64,000 nt of DNA, from NCBI GenBank assembly GCA_028284585.1, contig JANQRK010000075.1:30842-94841 (forward strand), read 5' to 3'. Source of the stretch: Chromatiales bacterium (GTDB lineage Bacteria > Pseudomonadota > Gammaproteobacteria > Chromatiales > Chromatiaceae). The notes under the pieces were generated by a model that was given only the letters and a program-made list of their open reading frames with translations, did not search any database and was not told the origin of the DNA. Shown piece after piece: positions 36,633-45,919 of this stretch (its first letter is position 1; each line of letters starts with the position of its first letter). Both the position numbers and the translations under genes were made by a program.

Positions 36633-37295
36633 GTGGGAATAAGGTTCCACAACACCCGACGCCTCGCAGCGGCGATCGCCGGTCTCACGCTCAGCGGCAC
36701 GATCGTCGCGGAGGACTTGGCGGTCGGCATCAGTCCCTCGATGGACAAGTTCGAGGGAACGGTGAACGGCGAGTCCGTCACCATCATGCGCGACCAGAAT
36801 CAGAACAACACCGTGAATCCGGCATTCGCCAAGACCTCACGAAAATGCCCACCGTTTTGCATCCAGCCAGTCAATCTGGCCCCAAGCGTCGAAACCATTG
36901 GTGAGCTAGAGCTGATTGGCTATGTAGAAAAGATGGCCGCTGGCGACCAAGACATCTTATTGATCGATTCGCGCACGCCGGACTGGGTCGCACGCGGGAC
37001 CATTCCAGGCGCAATAAACATTCCCTGGACCAAGCTGAACCCGGCCAAAGGTGCCGACCCGATCTCAATAGGCGAGATCCTCACGACTCAGTTCGGCGTC
37101 CACGAGCTGGAAGGGCTTTGGGACTACAGCGATGCCAAAACGCTGGTCATGTTTTGCAACGGCATGTGGTGCGGCCAGTCACCGAACAATATCAAGAGTC
37201 TTCTGCGCTTTGGTTACCCTGCGCACAAGATCAAGTGGTACCGCGGCGGCATGCAAGACTGGGAAATCCTCGGGCTGAGTACCCGCAAACCCTAA
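36633..37295 (+). CDS. Periplasmic rhodanese-domain protein
   Basis: 220 residues from GTG 36633, five bases after GGAGG; the frame also opens at TTG 36621, inside that site. An N-terminal basic and hydrophobic segment ending TIVAE is a signal peptide. A middle region with SRKCPPFCIQPVN carries two cysteines. The rhodanese domain follows, with LLIDSRTPDWVARGTIPGA and the active-site Cys in VMFCNGMWCGQSP. Probably handles sulfane sulfur in the periplasm. The combination of a C-PPF-C segment with a single rhodanese domain is distinctive. Confidence 0.78.
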   Translation: MGIRFHNTRRLAAAIAGLTLSGTIVAEDLAVGISPSMDKFEGTVNGESVTIMRDQNQNNTVNPAFAKTSRKCPPFCIQPVNLAPSVETIGELELIGYVEKMAAGDQDILLIDSRTPDWVARGTIPGAINIPWTKLNPAKGADPISIGEILTTQFGVHELEGLWDYSDAKTLVMFCNGMWCGQSPNNIKSLLRFGYPAHKIKWYRGGMQDWEILGLSTRKP

Positions 37296-37311
37296 TTCAG
37301 TGGATGATTAG

Positions 37312-37342
37312 GACCCGCCCATCGCGGGCGGGTCTGAGACCC
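37312..37342 (+). terminator. GC-rich hairpins after the rhodanese gene, two mutually exclusive forms
   Basis: GACCCGCCC (37312-37320) pairs with GGGCGGGTC (37326-37334). The last part of that, GGGTC (37330-37334), can instead pair with GACCC (37338-37342). There is no T-tract, so it is not a standard intrinsic terminator; a transcript-stability or attenuation role is equally possible. Confidence 0.4.
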
Positions 37343-37439
37343 GGACCGCCCTGCTGCGTCGCCTGGGTCACCCTCACTACCTGCTGAAGACGCCGCTCTG
37401 TGCGACAATCCCGGATCGCCAGTTGTCGAAGCAGTCGCC

Positions 37440-40400
37440 GTGAGTTGCGCCGTTCCCCCGCTCCCCTCGTCCAGTCAAACGCCTGTCCAGTGGGGTAGAT
37501 GTAGCGGGGCCGTAACCGGCTATGCGATCGCCCGCGCGGTCGGCGGCGCCCAAGCACCGCTGCTGGTGATAACCGCTGATGTCCAGGCCGCAGCACGCCT
37601 CACCGAAGAGATCCGCTTCTTCCGCGATGATCCGACACTCGAGGTCCTGGGTTTCCCAGACTGGGAGACCCTACCCTACGATGTATTTTCACCACTGCCA
37701 GAGTTGGTCTCGCAGCGCCTGCTGACATTGCACCGGCTGCGGGGCCTGCACCGAGCGGTGCTGGTCGTGCCAATAGCAACCCTGATGCAGCGTCTGCTGC
37801 CGGCGAGTTTCCTCGATGCCAGCAGCCTGGTCCTGGGCATTGGCGACCAGCTCGAACTCGATCCGTTTCGACGACGGCTCGAATCAGCCGGCTATCAGTG
37901 CGTATCGCAGGTCATGACGCATGGTGAGTTCGCGGTACGCGGCTCATTGATCGATCTGTTCCCGATGGGTAGCGACCAACCCTATCGCATCGATCTGTTC
38001 GACCAAGAGGTCGATTCAATCCGGACCTTCGATCCGGAAACGCAGCGCACCGATCGCAAGTTGGAACGCATTGCGCTGCTGCCGGCACGTGAATTTCCGC
38101 TCGATGAGGCCGCGATCACCCGCTTTCGCCAAGCCTACCGCGAGCACCTCGAGGGCGACCCGCAGCGTAGCCTGATCTATCGCGGGGTCAGCGAGGGCCA
38201 AGTGCCGGGCGGGATCGAGTACTACCTACCCTTGTTTCACGAGGCGACCTCAACCCTGTTCGACTATCTCCCGGACGGCAGCATTGCGGTGTTCGACCAA
38301 CACCTGGCCGGGCATGCAAGCGAGTTTTTCGATCGGGTGTCCGAACGCTACGAACAGCGTCGCCACGACATTGAGCGTCCGCTGCTGGCGCCAGCAGCCC
38401 TGTACCTCGCGCCTGATGAACTGCATGACCTGCTGGCCAGACACCCCAGGGTCGAGACCCAGGCCGGCTCGATCGCCGCAGAGCAGCAGGCGGCCGACGC
38501 TTGCGATTTGCCGTCACGCCCAGTCCCGCCGGTCGGGATTCAGGCCCGGGCAGCCGACCCAGCACGGGCCTTGAAAGAGGCGCTCGATCAGACCGCGGCA
38601 CGTACGCTTTACGTGGCTGAGACCGCCGGGCGCCGCGAGGCCTTACTCGATACCCTGCGCGGCTTCGACATCCATCCGGCGCAGTGCACCAGCTGGCATG
38701 ATTTCGTGGCCAGCCAGGTCAGCTCGGCGATCACGGTCGCATCGATCGAGAACGGTCTTTGGCTCAATGAGCAGGGCCTGCTGTTGCTTCCCGAGGCCCT
38801 ATTGCTCGGTGAACGGGTCCGGCAGCGGCGCCGGCGCAAAGGGGTCGATGCCGATCAGGTGCTGCGCAACCTCGCGGAGCTGATGCCGGGCGCCCCGGTA
38901 GTCCACGAAGAGCATGGTGTGGGCCGCTTTCTCGGCCTACAGACCCTGGATGTCGCAGGTCGCAGCACCGAATTCCTGACCCTCGAATACGCCCGCGGCG
39001 ACAAACTGTATGTCCCAGTTGGCGCGCTCGATCGGATCAGTCGCTATACCGGCGCATCACCGGATGCCGCCCCACTGCATCGTCTGGGTAGCGACCAATG
39101 GGAAAAGGCGCGGCGCCGTGCCGCCGAGCGGGTACGCGATGTCGCGGCCGAGCTGCTCGACATCTATGCACGACGCGAGGCCCGGCAAGGGACGCCGCTA
39201 CCGACTCCGCACGACGAGTACCGCCAATTTGCCGCTGACTTCGAATTCGAAGAAACCCCCGACCAGGCCCAGGCAATCGAGGCGATTAGCGAGGATCTGA
39301 CCTCGCCCCGGCCGATGGACCGAGTGATCTGCGGCGATGTCGGCTTCGGCAAGACCGAGGTCGCGATGCGCGCCGCCTTCATTGCCGCCAACGCCGGCAA
39401 GCAAGTTGCCGTGCTGGTCCCGACCACACTGCTCGCCCAACAGCATTACCAAAACTTCTCCGACCGCTTTGCCGACTGGCCGATCAAGGTCGAGAGCCTT
39501 TCGCGCTTCCGCTCCACGAAGGAGACCGGTCAGGTGCTGGCAGGCCTGGCGGATGGCCGCATCGACATCGTCGTGGGTACCCACAAGCTGTTGGGCGATG
39601 CGGTCCGTTTCAAGGACCTGGGTCTGGTCATCATCGATGAAGAGCACCGCTTTGGTGTACGCCACAAAGAACGCCTGAAGGCACTGCGTGCCGCGGTCGA
39701 CATCCTGACCCTGACCGCCACCCCGATCCCACGCACCCTCAATATGGCTATGTCCGGTCTGCGCGATCTATCCATCATCGCCACACCACCGGCCGCACGA
39801 CACCCGATCAAGACCTTTGTCAGCCAATGGAACGATGTGCTCATCCGCGAAGCCTGTCAGCGCGAGATCAACCGTGGTGGCCAAGTCTATGTGCTGCACA
39901 ACGAAGTCTCGAGCATCGAGCGAGCGGCACAGCAAATCGCCGAGCTCGTGCCAGGTGCGCGAGTCGAATTGGCGCACGGCCAGATGCGCGAACGCGAGCT
40001 CGAACGCATTATGCGTGACTTCTATCACCAGCGCTTCAACATCCTGGTATGTACAACGATCATCGAGAGTGGCATCGATGTACCCAGCGCCAATACCATC
40101 ATCATCGACCGCGCAGACAAATTGGGCCTGGCCCAGTTACATCAACTGCGCGGGCGGGTCGGGCGCAGCCACCACCGTGCCTACGCCTACCTGCTTACCC
40201 CGCCACCCAAGGTGATGACCGCCGATGCCCGCAAACGCCTGGAGGCAATCGAGGCACTCGAGGACCTGGGCGCTGGATTCACGCTCGCCACCCACGATCT
40301 GGAGATCCGCGGGTCAGGCGAACTGCTGGGCGAGGAGCAGAGCGGCCAGATCCACGAAATTGGCTTCACCCTGTATACCGAGATGCTCGAGCGTGCCGTT

Positions 40401-40892
40401 CAGGCGATCCGCGCGGGCCGCCAGCCGGAGCTCGACCGGCCACTCGACCATGGGACCGAGGTCGATCTGCATATCCCTGCGCTGCTGCCGGACGACTACT
40501 TGCCCGACGTGCATGTCCGCCTGATCCAGTACAAGCGAATCGCATCGGCCGCGACGATTGACGAGCTGCGCGACCTCAAGGTCGAAATGATCGACCGCTT
40601 CGGCCTATTGCCAGTTGCCGCGGCCAATCTGTTCGACGTGACCGAGCTCAAGTTGCATGCCCAACCGTTTGGGATCCGTAAGATCGAGGCTGGGCCTAAT
40701 GGTGGTCGAATCCAGTTTGATGCCGAACCTAGCTTCGATACTGGCCGCCTGATCAATCTAATCCAGAGCAAGCCACAAAGCTTTCAACTCGACGGCAGCG
40801 ACCGACTGAAGTTCGTTGCCGACCTCTCCGACCCGGGCCGTCGTACCGCGTCGGTCAGCGCACTACTTGACCAAGTGCTCGGCATCCAGTGA
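37440..40892 (+). CDS. mfd: Transcription-repair coupling factor Mfd
   Basis: 1150 residues from GTG 37440. In order: UvrB-homology N-terminal region, RNA-polymerase interaction domain (about 490-560, EEHGVGRFLGLQ), then the RecG-like translocase with Walker A CGDVGFGKTEVAMRA, DEEHRFGVRHKE, TATPIPRTLNM and REELGR-type motif VGRSHHRAYAYLL, and a C-terminal TRCF domain. Removes RNA polymerase stalled at lesions and recruits UvrA. Length is normal for the family. Confidence 0.96.
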   Translation: MSCAVPPLPSSSQTPVQWGRCSGAVTGYAIARAVGGAQAPLLVITADVQAAARLTEEIRFFRDDPTLEVLGFPDWETLPYDVFSPLPELVSQRLLTLHRLRGLHRAVLVVPIATLMQRLLPASFLDASSLVLGIGDQLELDPFRRRLESAGYQCVSQVMTHGEFAVRGSLIDLFPMGSDQPYRIDLFDQEVDSIRTFDPETQRTDRKLERIALLPAREFPLDEAAITRFRQAYREHLEGDPQRSLIYRGVSEGQVPGGIEYYLPLFHEATSTLFDYLPDGSIAVFDQHLAGHASEFFDRVSERYEQRRHDIERPLLAPAALYLAPDELHDLLARHPRVETQAGSIAAEQQAADACDLPSRPVPPVGIQARAADPARALKEALDQTAARTLYVAETAGRREALLDTLRGFDIHPAQCTSWHDFVASQVSSAITVASIENGLWLNEQGLLLLPEALLLGERVRQRRRRKGVDADQVLRNLAELMPGAPVVHEEHGVGRFLGLQTLDVAGRSTEFLTLEYARGDKLYVPVGALDRISRYTGASPDAAPLHRLGSDQWEKARRRAAERVRDVAAELLDIYARREARQGTPLPTPHDEYRQFAADFEFEETPDQAQAIEAISEDLTSPRPMDRVICGDVGFGKTEVAMRAAFIAANAGKQVAVLVPTTLLAQQHYQNFSDRFADWPIKVESLSRFRSTKETGQVLAGLADGRIDIVVGTHKLLGDAVRFKDLGLVIIDEEHRFGVRHKERLKALRAAVDILTLTATPIPRTLNMAMSGLRDLSIIATPPAARHPIKTFVSQWNDVLIREACQREINRGGQVYVLHNEVSSIERAAQQIAELVPGARVELAHGQMRERELERIMRDFYHQRFNILVCTTIIESGIDVPSANTIIIDRADKLGLAQLHQLRGRVGRSHHRAYAYLLTPPPKVMTADARKRLEAIEALEDLGAGFTLATHDLEIRGSGELLGEEQSGQIHEIGFTLYTEMLERAVQAIRAGRQPELDRPLDHGTEVDLHIPALLPDDYLPDVHVRLIQYKRIASAATIDELRDLKVEMIDRFGLLPVAAANLFDVTELKLHAQPFGIRKIEAGPNGGRIQFDAEPSFDTGRLINLIQSKPQSFQLDGSDRLKFVADLSDPGRRTASVSALLDQVLGIQ

Positions 40893-40902
40893 ACTGCGCC
40901 CC

Positions 40903-41487
40903 ATGATTTCGCTCTGCACAACCGGCAGGCGCATGATCGGCGCACTGATTATCGGCCTGGTGTTCATCGGCTCGGCCGATGCCGCCGGCCCCGCCTACCG
41001 CTTCGAAATGATTATCTTCGAACGGCCGGGTGGCGCCATCGAACCCCTGCCCCAGTCTGCCGAACCGGCACCGGACCGGCGCATCGTGGGACGCCTGGAC
41101 TCGCTCGCCGCCGGTTCCAAAACATTGGGGCCGGTCGCCTATACGCTCAAGCAAAAGGGCTTGATCGTGCACAAGCACTTGAGCTGGGCCCAGGTACCCA
41201 GCGGCCTGGAACGCAACGCCTGGTATCAGCTCGATGGTGGACGCATCGGCGGCTTGATCCGCCTCACACGTGGTCGTTTCCTCCACATCGATGCCGATCT
41301 GGTGATTCGCGACTCAGGCACCAGGGCCCGGCTATACCGGCGTATGCGTAGCGGCGAGTTGCACTATTTGGATCATCCCAGACTGGGCATCCTGATCAAG
41401 GCCACTCGCCTCGCCCGCCGCTCTGCGGCTGGCGCCGATAATGACAAGCTCGGCGAACCTAAGCCGGTCCGACCCGGCGCCACCTGA
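40903..41487 (+). CDS. csiV: CsiV family protein (cell-shape integrity, periplasmic)
   Basis: About 194 residues from ATG 40903; ATG 40933 is an alternative that gives a tighter signal peptide (MIGALIIGLVFIGSADA). Conserved pattern: YRFEMIIFER near the start of the mature protein, then long charged segments with RFLHIDADLVI and YRRMRSGELHYLDHPRLGILIKA. CsiV is a peptidoglycan-binding, cell-wall-related protein described in Vibrio, and its gene often follows mfd, as here. Confidence 0.78.
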   Translation: MISLCTTGRRMIGALIIGLVFIGSADAAGPAYRFEMIIFERPGGAIEPLPQSAEPAPDRRIVGRLDSLAAGSKTLGPVAYTLKQKGLIVHKHLSWAQVPSGLERNAWYQLDGGRIGGLIRLTRGRFLHIDADLVIRDSGTRARLYRRMRSGELHYLDHPRLGILIKATRLARRSAAGADNDKLGEPKPVRPGAT

Positions 41488-41658
41488 GGCAGACCCGGAA
41501 ACCCTCGCGAGCGCCTCTCGCAGCTAGGTTCTTCATACTGATCGCTCCGCTGATGCGGCACGGCCCGGATCGGCAGCAAAGTTGCCTTGTAATCCACATC
41601 TGCTGGTCACAATTGTCACGTAGATTTCGCGATTGCCTCGATTCAATAGCGAGCTGCC

Positions 41659-42858
41659 ATGGCCAGTCAGAAACTGACCCTCGCCGACCACCTGGACCAA
41701 AAAGTATTCAACGCCATCTACTCGCGCGCCTTGGTATACAACACCTGCTGGGAAGATCCGGCCGTGGACCGCATCGCCCTGAACATCGGGGCCGACGACA
41801 CCATGCTGGTGATCACCAGCGCCGGCTGCAACGTGCTCGACTATGCACTCGCCGGGCCCCAACGCATCCATGCGGTGGATGCAAATCCGCGCCAAAACGC
41901 TTTGTTGGAACTGAAGCTGGCAGGTATCACTCGTCTGGAGTTCGAGGACTTCTTCGGCGCCTTCGGTCGCGGCTTCCACCCGTATTTTCGTGAGCTGTAC
42001 TTCGACGCCCTACGTAGCGAACTGTCCACCTTCGCACAGGCTTTCTGGGATAGGCGCGTCGGCTGGTTCGGCAACCCAAGCGGCAGTTTCTACTTCCACG
42101 GCCTGTCTGGGATCGTCGCACGTCTCTTCCGTACCTATCTCAGCATGCGACCACGCCTCGCGCAGAGCATCGTCGATCTGTTCGAGACTCGAACACTGGA
42201 CGACCAACGGCGCATCTATGACAGCAGGGTACGCCCGCTGATGTGGACGCCAGCACTCAACTGGGCACTGTCGCGTCACATCACGATGAGCATGCTCGGT
42301 GTCCCCCACCCGCAACGCAAACAAGTGATCAACCAGCACCAGCGTGGGGTCGCTGGTTTCGTGCGCGAGTCCGTCGAATATGTCCTGCGCCAACTTCCAG
42401 TCTGGACCAATTACTTCTGGTCAGTCTATCTTCGTGGTCATTACACAGAATCGTGCTGTCCCGAATACCTCAAACGGGAAAACTTCATGGCACTAAAGGC
42501 GGGCCTCGGCGATCGTATCCAACTGCACACGGCCACGGTGACTGAATTCTTGCAAGATACCGACGAGCACATTTCGAAATTCGTGCTACTCGACCACATG
42601 GATTGGATGAGTTCCTACTATCCCGAGGCACTGGCCGAGGAGTGGCGTTTCATCCTGCGGCGGGCAACCAGCGATGCACGGATCATATTCCGCACGGCGC
42701 ATTCAGCGCCCAGCTATCTAGAAAGCCTGAAGCTCGGATCAGAGCGCAGCCAGCTGCGCGATCACCTGGTTTTCCACGACGATCTCGCCACCGAATTGCA
42801 AAGCCTCGACCGGGTCCACACCTATGCAGGTTTCCACGTCGCCGAACTGCGGGCGTGA
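41659..42858 (+). CDS. btaA: S-adenosylmethionine:diacylglycerol 3-amino-3-carboxypropyltransferase (BtaA, DUF3419)
   Basis: 399 residues. Near the N-terminus NAIYSRALVYNTCWEDPAVD and VITSAGCNVLDYALA are hallmark DUF3419 sequences, then AVDANPRQNALLELKL binds SAM. VLLDHMDWM and FRTAH lie towards the C-terminus. BtaA adds the homoserine group of SAM to diacylglycerol, the first step of the phosphorus-free betaine lipid DGTS. Followed by the methyltransferase gene with a 4-bp overlap. The 171 bp upstream contain GTCAC twice, 9 bp apart, not the 11-bp Pho period. Confidence 0.88.
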   Translation: MASQKLTLADHLDQKVFNAIYSRALVYNTCWEDPAVDRIALNIGADDTMLVITSAGCNVLDYALAGPQRIHAVDANPRQNALLELKLAGITRLEFEDFFGAFGRGFHPYFRELYFDALRSELSTFAQAFWDRRVGWFGNPSGSFYFHGLSGIVARLFRTYLSMRPRLAQSIVDLFETRTLDDQRRIYDSRVRPLMWTPALNWALSRHITMSMLGVPHPQRKQVINQHQRGVAGFVRESVEYVLRQLPVWTNYFWSVYLRGHYTESCCPEYLKRENFMALKAGLGDRIQLHTATVTEFLQDTDEHISKFVLLDHMDWMSSYYPEALAEEWRFILRRATSDARIIFRTAHSAPSYLESLKLGSERSQLRDHLVFHDDLATELQSLDRVHTYAGFHVAELRA

Positions 42859-43580
42859 TCCTCAGCGACATCCCGATGCTGGTGCAGTTGCTGCGCGGGC
42901 GTCCGCGTAAAGGGACCCACGCACAGCGCCTGCAGAAATTCTACAGTCCACAGGCCCGCAGCTATGATCGGCATCGCGAGCACCTGTTGCATGGTCGCCA
43001 CGAATTGATCGAACGCCTTGACCCACCGCCGGGGGCTCGGCTGGTCGAGCTCGGTGCGGGCACCGGGCGCAATCTACTGTTTTTCGGCGAGCGCCTTGCC
43101 CGCCTGGAGAGCGTCGAACTGGTCGACCTCTGCCCGGCATTGCTCGCGGAGGCGCGCCGGCGCGCCGCGGCCAGTCCGAACATCCATGTAATCGAGGCCG
43201 ATGCCGTCACTTGGCGTCCAGCGCACCCGGTCGACTGTGTCTACTTCTCCTATTCGCTGACCATGATTCCAGACTGGCGCGGTGCGATCGACAATGCGGT
43301 GTCCATGCTCAAACCCGGCGGACTGCTGGGTGTCGTCGATTTTGGCATCTCTGACTCACCGCCCACGCCCGAACGGGGTGGCCGTGGCCGCTTTGCGCGT
43401 TCTTTCTGGCCACGCTGGTTCGATTATCAGGGCGTCCACCTCGACCCAGGCCACATCCGCTATCTCCAAGCATCGTTACCGGATCACGAGCTGCAGGAAC
43501 GCTATGCCCCTGCGCACGCGCTGCTGGGGCTGCGCGTGCCGCACTACTTGTTCGTCGGTCGAAAACCCCGCGAAGCTTAG
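42855..43580 (+). CDS. btaB: S-adenosylmethionine-dependent N-methyltransferase (BtaB)
   Basis: 241 residues from GTG 42855, whose GTGA overlaps the btaA stop. Class I methyltransferase with motif I LVELGAGTGRNLLFF, then VDLCPALL, IEADA and VYFSYSLTMIPDW. BtaB trimethylates the homoserine head group to give DGTS. ATG 42876 could also start translation. As separate coupled genes this matches the bacterial (Rhodobacter) arrangement rather than the fused eukaryotic BTA1. Confidence 0.86.
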   Translation: MILSDIPMLVQLLRGRPRKGTHAQRLQKFYSPQARSYDRHREHLLHGRHELIERLDPPPGARLVELGAGTGRNLLFFGERLARLESVELVDLCPALLAEARRRAAASPNIHVIEADAVTWRPAHPVDCVYFSYSLTMIPDWRGAIDNAVSMLKPGGLLGVVDFGISDSPPTPERGGRGRFARSFWPRWFDYQGVHLDPGHIRYLQASLPDHELQERYAPAHALLGLRVPHYLFVGRKPREA

Positions 43581-44031
43581 TCCGGCCGGACACTGTTGGT
43601 CTGAAGGAAGCAAAAGCCGGCCAATGTGTTCGGCGCTTTTTTGACAGTCTGACAAATTTGTACGGTCTTGGCCCCAAGCCGGCCTTTGCCATATACTAAA
43701 TCCTTGAATCAAAATGCGTTGCAGATCACAGTTTGCGATAATTTGTCTTAATGGGCCTCAATTAGTTGATTAAAAAGCTTTTTTTCTCTTCTATCAACAT
43801 TCCTAAGGTGACGATATTGACCTCCCCCGAGGCCGACATCGTCGCCTCAGCACGAGGCAAACCCCGGGTCTGGCCCAAATTCTGCAGGTAGAGGCAAAGT
43901 GTGAAGAAAATGACAGCAGTGCGCACCAAGGGCGGCAAATCGACCATTAACCGCCAGTGCTGTCTCCAGTGGCGATCACCCCGCATGCGGTGGGATCGAA
44001 ACGCGGCACCGCCGCTAGAAGAGGTGAACTC
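43581..44031. other. 451-bp spacer with no supported gene
   Basis: Holds a GC-poor zone (about 43735-43800) that probably includes the promoter of the retropepsin-like gene, and a weak hairpin followed by TTTTTT near 43637 that could end btaAB transcription. No credible coding frame on either strand. Confidence 0.5.
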
Positions 44032-44556
44032 GTGAAGACAATCTGCTGCGCATTGGCTGCTTTCGGCGGTGCCTTGCTGGTCACCACGGTGGCATTAGCC
44101 GAGCAATTCGATACCGCGGTACCCATGCGGTCCGGTGGTGCTGCGACGTTTTACGTTGACGGTCACCTGAGCGGCGCCGGCGATGCGGAATTCATGGTGG
44201 ACACCGGCAGCGGCTTCGTAACCATCAACGAGGTCACGTTGGCCTCACTCAAGCGCAATCAGCGCGCCCGCTACAGCCGTGAGCTTCGCGGCGTGCTCGC
44301 CGACGGCCGCGAGCTGGTCGTTCCGGTCTACGTCATCCACAGCCTGACTATCGGCAAGAGCTGCCGGCTGCAAAATGTCGAGGCCGCCGTTTTTCCAGGT
44401 AAGACTCGGCAGATCCTCGGCCTGAGCGCACTGAAGAAGGCATCGCCTTTTATTTTCTCGTTCGACCCACCAAACCTGCACCTCAGCAACTGCCCGGACA
44501 CAACCAAACTGGCCGATGCAACCGAAACCTTATTGTCCGAACAGCCAGTCGATTGA
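44032..44556 (+). CDS. Secreted retropepsin-like aspartyl protease
   Basis: 174 residues from GTG 44032, seven bases after GAGGTG. Signal peptide about 1-22 (ends ALA). The single aspartyl-protease signature is FMVDTGSGFVTIN, followed by the strand-rich ILGLSALKK, typical of the clan AA TIGR02281/DUF-type bacterial retropepsins that act as dimers. Substrate unknown; location periplasmic. It is convergent with the response-regulator gene. Confidence 0.8.
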   Translation: MKTICCALAAFGGALLVTTVALAEQFDTAVPMRSGGAATFYVDGHLSGAGDAEFMVDTGSGFVTINEVTLASLKRNQRARYSRELRGVLADGRELVVPVYVIHSLTIGKSCRLQNVEAAVFPGKTRQILGLSALKKASPFIFSFDPPNLHLSNCPDTTKLADATETLLSEQPVD

Positions 44557-44565
44557 GATCAGCCA

Positions 44566-45900
44566 TTACGCCTCGCGAAAGGCGTTTGGTTCGAGCTGGT
44601 GACGGCGTAGCAGCTTGTAGAGTTCCGTTCGGTTGCGCTGTGCCAATCGTGCAGCCTGGGTGACATTACCATCGGTCATGCGTAATAGACGCACCAGATA
44701 ATCGCGCTCAAACTGCTCCCTCGCCTCGGTAAGCGACTTGAGATTGTCCGCTCGGTCACGTAATGCCTTGCGTACCATTTCTTCGGTAACCAACGGCACG
44801 GTCGAAAGGGCGACGCACTGCTCGACCACATTGCGCAGCTGTCGGACGTTGCCAGGCCAGGCGGCACCCATCAGGACCTCCATCGCCGACGCTGTAAAAC
44901 CGCTCAACTCCCTGTCGTTGCGCTGGCCTTCGCTGATCAGAAAATGGCTTGCTAGCAATGGTATGTCTTCGCGCCGCTCGCGCAATGCTGGCATGTCCAG
45001 TCGTACCACGTTCAGCCGATAGTAAAGATCCTCGCGAAATGCCTGATCCGCGACCAGTGCATCGAGGTTGCGATGGGTCGCCGAGACCACCCGCACATCG
45101 ACTTCGATCGGCTGGATGGCACCCAGTGGTCGCACCGCCTTTTCCTGCAATGTGCGCAGCAGCTTGGACTGCAAGCCCAGCGGCATGTCGCCGATCTCAT
45201 CGAGCAACAGGGTGCCCTGATGTGCTGCTCTGAACAGACCAAGATGGTCCCGAGTCGCACCGGTAAAAGCACCTCGCACATGGCCAAACAGCTCGGATTC
45301 CAGCAATTGCTCAGGTATTGCACTGCAATTGACGGCAACAAACGGATGGGCCGCGCGCGGGCTGGCCTCGTGGATCGTCTGCGCCATCAGCTCCTTGCCG
45401 GTACCGCTCTCGCCTTGGATCAAGACGCTGGCTTCACTGCTAGCGACCAGTCGGGCGTCCTGCAGAGCACGCGCCATCAAGCTGCTCCGGTACAACAGCC
45501 GACCGGGCGCAGCCTCAGGATCGGCCGGCGTATGCAGCTCGAGCGCTGCGCGAATTCTGCCAAGTAGTGCCTGGCTGTCGAAGGGCTTGGTTAGGTAGCC
45601 AAACACACCGCGCTGGGTCGCTTGCACCGCATCGGGTATCGTCCCATGAGCAGTCAGTATGATCACCGGCAAGGTGGGATCCTGGTCACGGACCGCATCG
45701 AACAAGGCCATCCCGTCCATGCCGTCCATTCGAAGATCGGTCACTACGACATGCGGGTGAAACTGCGCTATTTGGTCCAGCGCGCGACGACCCTCATCCG
45801 CGGTCTGCACCTCATATCCAATCGCCCTCAGACGGATGCTCAGCAAGTGCAGCAATCCCGCGTCATCATCGACCAGCAGTATGCGCGGTTGCAAATTCAA
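44566..45900 (-). CDS. glrR: Sigma-54-dependent response regulator (GlrR/QseF-like)
   Basis: 444 residues. Receiver domain with the phosphoacceptor in VVTDLRMDG, AAA+ domain with Walker A GESGTGKEL and the sigma-54 contact motif GAFTGA (in HVRGAFTGATRDH), and a C-terminal Fis-type helix-turn-helix (TQAARLAQRNRTELYKLL). Activates RpoN-dependent promoters. The kinase and lipoprotein genes lie upstream in the same direction, the GlrK-GlrX(QseG)-GlrR order of enterobacteria. Confidence 0.9.
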   Translation of the reverse strand: MNLQPRILLVDDDAGLLHLLSIRLRAIGYEVQTADEGRRALDQIAQFHPHVVVTDLRMDGMDGMALFDAVRDQDPTLPVIILTAHGTIPDAVQATQRGVFGYLTKPFDSQALLGRIRAALELHTPADPEAAPGRLLYRSSLMARALQDARLVASSEASVLIQGESGTGKELMAQTIHEASPRAAHPFVAVNCSAIPEQLLESELFGHVRGAFTGATRDHLGLFRAAHQGTLLLDEIGDMPLGLQSKLLRTLQEKAVRPLGAIQPIEVDVRVVSATHRNLDALVADQAFREDLYYRLNVVRLDMPALRERREDIPLLASHFLISEGQRNDRELSGFTASAMEVLMGAAWPGNVRQLRNVVEQCVALSTVPLVTEEMVRKALRDRADNLKSLTEAREQFERDYLVRLLRMTDGNVTQAARLAQRNRTELYKLLRRHQLEPNAFREA

Positions 45901-45919
45901 TGCGTTTGCCTACTCCTTA

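Noticed and set aside
41600..41625. GTCAC-N4-GTCAC before btaA as a Pho box
   Set aside because: The repeats are 9 bp apart rather than 11, and the half-sites match poorly. It is not supported as a PhoB site.
43762..43986. 74-codon minus-strand frame before the retropepsin gene
   Set aside because: No ribosome-binding site, no motif, and the composition looks intergenic.
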